Assembly (NCBI GenBank): GCA_031267475.1
Contig: JAIRZA010000195.1
Span: forward strand, 1 to 18,394
DNA: 18,394 nt
Source: Spirochaetaceae bacterium
GTDB lineage: Bacteria; Spirochaetota; Spirochaetia; Treponematales; Breznakiellaceae
Direction of reading: 5' to 3'
The notes beneath the pieces are model-generated. The model saw only the letters and a list, made by a program, of their open reading frames with translations. It ran no database searches and was not told where the DNA came from. The position numbers and the translations under genes were made by a program. Positions within the stretch are counted from its first letter, which is position 1. Each line of letters begins with the position of its first letter. Of this stretch, positions 14,047 to 18,394 are shown piece by piece.

Positions 14047-15345
14047 CTATCTGCCCTTGGGCCAGAATTCGTTTATCAACTCCGTCCGCAAACCTGTTTC
14101 TTCCGGATTAAAGCAATCGGCAAGGATTTCCCAGCCAAGATCAAGAGCCTTCTCAAGCGGAATATTCACAGACAAATCCATCATCTCCTTCTCGAAACGC
14201 TCGCCATATTTCAACAGCTTGCCGTCCCACGGCGTCATCATAAAGCCCATCGATTTCTTTTCCAGCGTATCCTTGTAGTATGAGTAGAGCTTTATCATGG
14301 CATCCATGATTGCCCGGTGATCCTTGCGCGTCTTGCCGTTGACCATCTGCTTAAGACGCGACAATGAACCAAACGGCTCTATGCGCCCGCCGCGCAGATA
14401 ATACTGCCCTTCCGTGATGTAGCCTGTATTGTCAGGAACAGGGTGAGTAACATCATCGCCCGGCATAGTCGTAACTCCAAGTATCGTTATTGATCCAGCA
14501 GTTTCAAAGTCAACAGCTTTTTCGTAACGCGAGGCAAGCTGGCTATACAAATCGCCGGGGTAGCCGCGATTAGAAGGCACCTGTTCCTGCGAAATTGCTA
14601 TTTCCTTCATAGCGTCGGCAAAACTTGTCATATCGGTAAGAAGAACAAGAACGTCTTTATTTTGCAGCGCAAATTGTTCCGCTACAGCAAGAGCCATATC
14701 AGGCACCATGAGGCACTCGACAGTCGGGTCGGACGCTGTATGGATAAACATAACGGTACGGGAAATAGCGCCCCCGTCTTCCAGCGTATCCTTGAAATAA
14801 AGATAATCATCGAATTTCAAACCCATGCCGCCCAAGATTATGACATCGACCTCCGCCTGCATAGCGATACGCGCTAAAAGCTCGTTGTACGGCTCGCCGG
14901 AAATCGAAAATATCGGTAGTTTTTGTGAAACAACAAGCGTATTGAACATATCTATCATAGGTATTCCGGTGCGTATCATTTTGCGGGGGATGATGCGTTC
15001 AGTCGGATTGACCGAAGGGCCGCCTATTGGGATAAGGTGATCATGCAGTTCGGGACCGCCGTCTCGAGGCTTGCCGGAGCCGTTAAACACGCGCCCCATC
15101 AAGTTTTCGGAAAAGCTGACCTCCATTGGGTGTCCCAAAAAACGCACCGTATCGCCTGTTGAAATACCACGCCCGCCCGCAAAAACTTGCAACGAAACAA
15201 TATCGTCCGCCAGCCGGTTTACCTCAGCAAGCGACACGCCAAAATCTGTATCAACTTCGGCAAGGTCGCCGTAGCGGATGTCTTTGGCGCGGACAGTAAT
15301 AACACTGCCCGTTATAGATTCAATCTTGCTATATACTTTATTCAT
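14047..15345 (-). CDS. ntpB: V-type ATPase subunit B (non-catalytic)
   Basis: 432 residues from ATG 15345 (MNKVYSKIESITGSV); the longer frame up to 15405 is inside ntpA and has no family match. The start overlaps the last codons of ntpA by 8 nt. Subunit B alternates with A in the hexameric head and contributes to the nucleotide sites without hydrolysing ATP. As expected for B, there is no Walker A: the place reads SISGEPYNELLARIAMQAE. The family motifs ERIIPRKMIRTGIPMIDMFN, VPSNRGYPGDLYSQLASRYEKA and TMPGDDVTHPVPDNTGYITEGQ are intact. Length is a little under archaeal and enterococcal B, normal for spirochaetes. Confidence 0.96.
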   Translation of the reverse strand: MNKVYSKIESITGSVITVRAKDIRYGDLAEVDTDFGVSLAEVNRLADDIVSLQVFAGGRGISTGDTVRFLGHPMEVSFSENLMGRVFNGSGKPRDGGPELHDHLIPIGGPSVNPTERIIPRKMIRTGIPMIDMFNTLVVSQKLPIFSISGEPYNELLARIAMQAEVDVIILGGMGLKFDDYLYFKDTLEDGGAISRTVMFIHTASDPTVECLMVPDMALAVAEQFALQNKDVLVLLTDMTSFADAMKEIAISQEQVPSNRGYPGDLYSQLASRYEKAVDFETAGSITILGVTTMPGDDVTHPVPDNTGYITEGQYYLRGGRIEPFGSLSRLKQMVNGKTRKDHRAIMDAMIKLYSYYKDTLEKKSMGFMMTPWDGKLLKYGERFEKEMMDLSVNIPLEKALDLGWEILADCFNPEETGLRTELINEFWPKGR

Positions 15346-17116
15346 TTTTTGCCGCCTGTGCCAATAATTTTTCCGCCGCAGTTTCAAGACCAGAAGATTT
15401 TTCACTCAACATTCCGCGAAGCTCCGTCTCCAAAGTCTTAAACCTGTCGCTGTCCATCGGCGAATAGTTATAGTCAATAAATTTTTGACGAAGCTGGTTA
15501 AACCAGAGACGCGCTTCATCTTTTGTGCTGAATATGAGTTTTGAGCCCAAAATAGAAATGATAAAATCATACACATATTTTTGACGCTCCGGACTAGCAG
15601 CCTGATCGACATCATCAAACGAATTTTGCTGAAGATACGCGGCGTCAAGGAAATCTCCTTTTAGATAGACAATAAAATCATCTATGCTCGTGCCTTCTTC
15701 GCCGACAACCTTCATCATCTGCTCAACTTCAATGCTGCGGGAAAGAATTTTCCTGCCGTAGCTCACTTTATCTACCGGTATGATGCCGTTATATTTCGAC
15801 CATGAATCAAGCGGATTTATGGCCGGATATTTTCTGGCGTCGCTGCGCTCGCGGGAAAGTCCGTGGAACGCGCCGACAACTTTAAGCGTAGCTTGAGTTA
15901 CCGGCTCCTCGAAGTTTCCTCCCGCAGGAGATACGGTGCCGCCTATAGTAACGGAGCCTTTTCTCCCGTCGCGCAGACGCACAACGCCGGCGCGCTCGTA
16001 AAAGCCGGCTATTCTCGATTCAAGGTAGGCGGGGAAGGCTTCTTCGCCCGGTATCTCCTCAAGACGGCCGGACATCTCGCGCAAAGCCTGCGCCCAGCGG
16101 CTCGTTGAGTCCGCCAACAGCAAAACTTTAAGCCCCATCTGGCGGTAATACTCTGCCATCGTTACCGATGTATACAACGACGCCTCCCGCGCCGCAACCG
16201 GCATCGAAGATGTGTTACAGATGATTATCGTCCGCTCCATCAGCGATCTACCGGTCTTTGGATCGATTAGCTCGGGAAATTCTTTCAAAACCTCTACAAC
16301 TTCGCCGGCGCGCTCGCCGCACGCCGCGATTATTACTATATCGACATCAGCGTTTTTACTTGTGCAATGCTGCAAAACCGTCTTGCCGGCGCCAAAAGGT
16401 CCTGGAATACAATATGTGCCGCCGTTCGCAACCGGAAAGAATGTATCGACTATACGAATCTGGGTAACCATCGGCTCTGTGGGCTTGTAGCGTTCCTCGT
16501 AGCAATCAATAGCGCGTTTAACCGGCCATAAAAAGCTCATGCAAAGTTTTGTTGCTTCGCCCCTCTCGTCCTCAACTTCCGCTATCGTATCATGAAGCTT
16601 ATAAGCGCCCGCGCCTACAATAGATTTAACCTTGTAAGTCTTGTACATATTAAACGGAACCATTACCTGATGTTTAAAGACACCTTCCGGCACAGTTCCA
16701 ATACAGTCGCCGCGCAACACCACATCGCCGGTCTTTACCGTAGGAGTAAACTCCCACAAAACATCCAGCGGAAGCGGCTCTATGTATACACCGCGCTCAA
16801 GAAAATAGCCGGTTTCCTTGGCTAATTTTGGCAATGGGTTCTGCAATCCATCAAAGACTTGTCCTAAAAGACCCGGCCCAACCTCTATGGAAAGCATATT
16901 TCCACTGAACTCGCAAGCATCCCCGGTCCTTATGCCGTGTGTCGCTTCAAAAACTTGTAAAGAGCAAATATCGCCGCGTATACGGATAACTTCACTCTTC
17001 AATTTTTTACCGCCGACATGTATGAAGCCTACTTCATTCATGGAAACCTGCCCATCAAAGCGGACGTTTACCATGTTGCCGTTTACGGCGGCTACCACAC
17101 CTTTTGTTCCGATCAT
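15338..17116 (-). CDS. ntpA: V-type ATPase subunit A (catalytic)
   Basis: 592 residues, the family size. This is the catalytic subunit that hydrolyses or makes ATP. The Walker A is GPFGAGKT (239-246), the catalytic region includes CGERAGEV (266-273), and the later motifs STSRWAQALREMSGRLEEIPGEEAFPAYL and TVSPAGGNFEEPVTQ are intact. The A-specific insert between the beta barrel and the nucleotide domain (about 110-200) is present. Start ATG 17116 follows AGGAG and overlaps the stop of the upstream gene by one base (TAATG). ntpB begins inside its end. Confidence 0.97.
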   Translation of the reverse strand: MIGTKGVVAAVNGNMVNVRFDGQVSMNEVGFIHVGGKKLKSEVIRIRGDICSLQVFEATHGIRTGDACEFSGNMLSIEVGPGLLGQVFDGLQNPLPKLAKETGYFLERGVYIEPLPLDVLWEFTPTVKTGDVVLRGDCIGTVPEGVFKHQVMVPFNMYKTYKVKSIVGAGAYKLHDTIAEVEDERGEATKLCMSFLWPVKRAIDCYEERYKPTEPMVTQIRIVDTFFPVANGGTYCIPGPFGAGKTVLQHCTSKNADVDIVIIAACGERAGEVVEVLKEFPELIDPKTGRSLMERTIIICNTSSMPVAAREASLYTSVTMAEYYRQMGLKVLLLADSTSRWAQALREMSGRLEEIPGEEAFPAYLESRIAGFYERAGVVRLRDGRKGSVTIGGTVSPAGGNFEEPVTQATLKVVGAFHGLSRERSDARKYPAINPLDSWSKYNGIIPVDKVSYGRKILSRSIEVEQMMKVVGEEGTSIDDFIVYLKGDFLDAAYLQQNSFDDVDQAASPERQKYVYDFIISILGSKLIFSTKDEARLWFNQLRQKFIDYNYSPMDSDRFKTLETELRGMLSEKSSGLETAAEKLLAQAAKNE

Positions 17117-17688
17117 TAACTATCTCCTCGTGCTCCTACGCCCGGAGCGTTTTCCATGATGGAAGCGTACAACGCTTTATATTCCGTAAAACCTTCCTCC
17201 GTCTTGAACGCGGCGCGGCGTTCTATGAGGAGCAGTTTGAGCATATAGGCGTAAACCGCGTTTACGCCGAAGTATGTAGTTTTCTGCAAAGATTCAACGG
17301 CTTCCCAGCGCCCTTTATCCAAGAATAGTTCAGCCTCAAGCGGATTATCCATAGACGCGGCGCTTTTCGCTTGATTTTCCGCGTCCATATCCCAATGTTC
17401 CAACGGAAAATTAGTCTGAACACCGATAGCTTTAAGCCTATCCGCGCGAATCCGCGCCAGCGCAAGGGTCAGCGATCGCTCGCGTTTACGCCACCCGTCA
17501 ATAAATGCGGAATTACTCTTCTCAAAATCACCGGTCCATTGCGGTATCCCGCAAACACAGTATCTAAGCAGCGAAAAATGTTCCTTGCTCAGATGTTCAC
17601 GGCATAACTCTTTGAACGCCGGCGAACTAACCGGCGGCGTTTGCCCATAGCTAAGGTATGGCAACTGAGCTATAAGAAAGTAATACAC
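17116..17688 (-). CDS. DUF2764-like V-ATPase operon protein, probable subunit C equivalent
   Basis: 190 residues beginning MYYFLIAQLPYLSYGQTPP. This is the gene found between E and A in V-ATPase operons of spirochaetes and Bacteroidetes (DUF2764 family as I recall it). It has no membrane segment; the middle and end are helical and charged (GWRKRERSLTLALARIRADRL near 65-85, AYMLKLLLIERRAAF near 146-160). In Enterococcus, Thermus and archaeal operons the corresponding role at the centre of the stalk belongs to subunit C, which is missing here, so this protein may take that place. The ribosome site is not obvious: its start lies 3 nt after the ntpE stop, suggesting coupling. The stop overlaps the ntpA start by one base. 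Confidence 0.75.
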   Translation of the reverse strand: MYYFLIAQLPYLSYGQTPPVSSPAFKELCREHLSKEHFSLLRYCVCGIPQWTGDFEKSNSAFIDGWRKRERSLTLALARIRADRLKAIGVQTNFPLEHWDMDAENQAKSAASMDNPLEAELFLDKGRWEAVESLQKTTYFGVNAVYAYMLKLLLIERRAAFKTEEGFTEYKALYASIMENAPGVGARGDS

Positions 17689-17691
17689 CGC

Positions 17692-18303
17692 CTAACTTCC
17701 TTTCGCCGCATTCTTAACAATTTCAGAAAGGCGCGGGTTAAGATAGGCGGAAAGAGCCTCGGCCACCGCCGCGCCTGAGAAATCATAGTACGCGGAACCG
17801 TCTTTCAGCCCTATACGAAAGCCAGACACAAGATTTTTGCTGGTTTTAAGCTCCAAGCCTTTGGCCATTTCCGCTGTAAGAGCGCCTCTTGCCCAATTTT
17901 CGAGCGATTTAAGCTGCTTTTCATTCAAAATCACATCAACAGTTTCTTTACCAGAGCTTAAACCTTTAACCACTTCCGGGATAAGAGACTCCAACACACC
18001 GTCATTAAGAACAGTCTGCGTGTCTTTAATGATTATCTTGTTCAAAACCGCTTCAATCTCGCCGTTGAGAGAAAGAAGTAAATTACGGGCGGCCTGCTCA
18101 AGCGCGGCGCCAGCGGCCTGCTGAAAACGGTCAGCGTCCTGCTTCCCCTTCTCTGTCGCAGCGGCGGCTTCCTTTCCGGCGGCGTCAACTATGCGTTTCG
18201 CCTCCGCCTCCGCCTCCGCTTTTATACGGGCGGACTCCCCCGACGCTTGCTCTATCCCGTCTTTTTTTATCTTTTCGATGAATTCTTGTAGCTGTATATC
18301 CAT
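17692..18303 (-). CDS. ntpE: V-type ATPase subunit E (peripheral stalk)
   Basis: 203 residues, normal length. The N-terminal 75 residues are a long Ala/Glu/Lys coiled coil (KAEAEAEAKRIVDAAGKEAAAATEKG), and the C-terminal part, about 95-200, is the globular head that binds subunit B (DTQTVLNDGVLESLIPEVV, then GLKDGSAYYDFSGAAVAEAL). It forms the peripheral stalk, normally with subunit G; no G gene is present in the window. Start ATG 18303 follows AGGAG. It is the first gene of the operon, about 60 nt below a strong promoter. Confidence 0.92.
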   Translation of the reverse strand: MDIQLQEFIEKIKKDGIEQASGESARIKAEAEAEAKRIVDAAGKEAAAATEKGKQDADRFQQAAGAALEQAARNLLLSLNGEIEAVLNKIIIKDTQTVLNDGVLESLIPEVVKGLSSGKETVDVILNEKQLKSLENWARGALTAEMAKGLELKTSKNLVSGFRIGLKDGSAYYDFSGAAVAEALSAYLNPRLSEIVKNAAKGS

Positions 18304-18361
18304 AAGCTCCTCTTTTCCGACTGGTATCGGAGTTTCTATGTCATTCCTAGCTGTTTATTCT

Positions 18362-18390
18362 TTTATAAACCATTTTAGAAAAGCTGTCAA
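18362..18390 (-). promoter_or_regulatory. Near-consensus promoter of the V-ATPase operon
   Basis: On the minus strand: TTGACA (18390-18385), 17-nt spacer, TATAAA (18367-18362). This is 11 of 12 matches to the sigma-70 consensus at ideal spacing. The start site would be near 18355, leaving a leader of about 50 nt before ntpE. Confidence 0.8.
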
Positions 18391-18394
18391 GAAT

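Noticed and set aside
14047..15345. Missing P-loop in ntpB as a sign of damage
   Set aside because: Subunit B of V-type ATPases normally lacks Walker A; the other family motifs are intact.

Overview
The window reads as chromosomal DNA of a Treponema-like spirochaete. The strongest clue is a complete V-type ATPase operon in the order E, DUF2764-like protein, A, B, D, I, K, which is the spirochaetal arrangement known from Borrelia and Treponema. A flagellar export gene set (fliO, fliP, fliQ), a large methyl-accepting chemotaxis protein, secreted small proteins and what looks like a fragment of an integron cassette array fit the same group. Genus and habitat are inferences; no rRNA is present to settle them.

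Left part (1 to about 1541, minus strand) is accessory DNA: a truncated secreted protein, a 32-codon ORF coupled to it, a 69-aa protein, and a 178-aa single-pass membrane protein. A roughly 195-bp, highly folded sequence lies between the last two. Core-like ends GTTAGGCGAC/GTCGCCTAAC bracket the 178-aa gene, as expected of an integron gene cassette with its attC site. A separate 85-bp promoter/RBS-like module is duplicated upstream of the 69-aa and 32-aa ORFs, and its two copies carry an inverted repeat with a compensatory base change. No integrase gene is visible.

From 1542 to 4653 there is an intergenic stretch with a strong leftward promoter, an almost leaderless low-confidence ORF interrupted by a 15-nt G:C tract, then the chemoreceptor gene (plus strand). 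A predicted sigma-70 promoter follows, with a 164-bp inverted-repeat element in the leader of fliOPQ. The fliOPQ set is short: fliR, flhB and flhA do not follow it, and fliM/fliN do not precede it.

From 6400 to the right end everything is on the minus strand. In transcription order (right to left): a near-consensus promoter (TTGACA-17-TATAAA), V-ATPase genes ntpE, DUF2764-like, ntpA, ntpB, ntpD, ntpI and ntpK, a perfect hairpin terminator, a small five-Cys TSCPD-type protein, metG, and two ABC transporter permeases (branched-chain type, then polar amino acid type) separated by a 14-nt G:C tract. The V-ATPase genes are tightly packed with 1-8 nt overlaps, so they are almost certainly one transcript. 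The rotor subunit K carries the residues that ligate sodium in the Enterococcus hirae enzyme, so ion specificity may be Na+.
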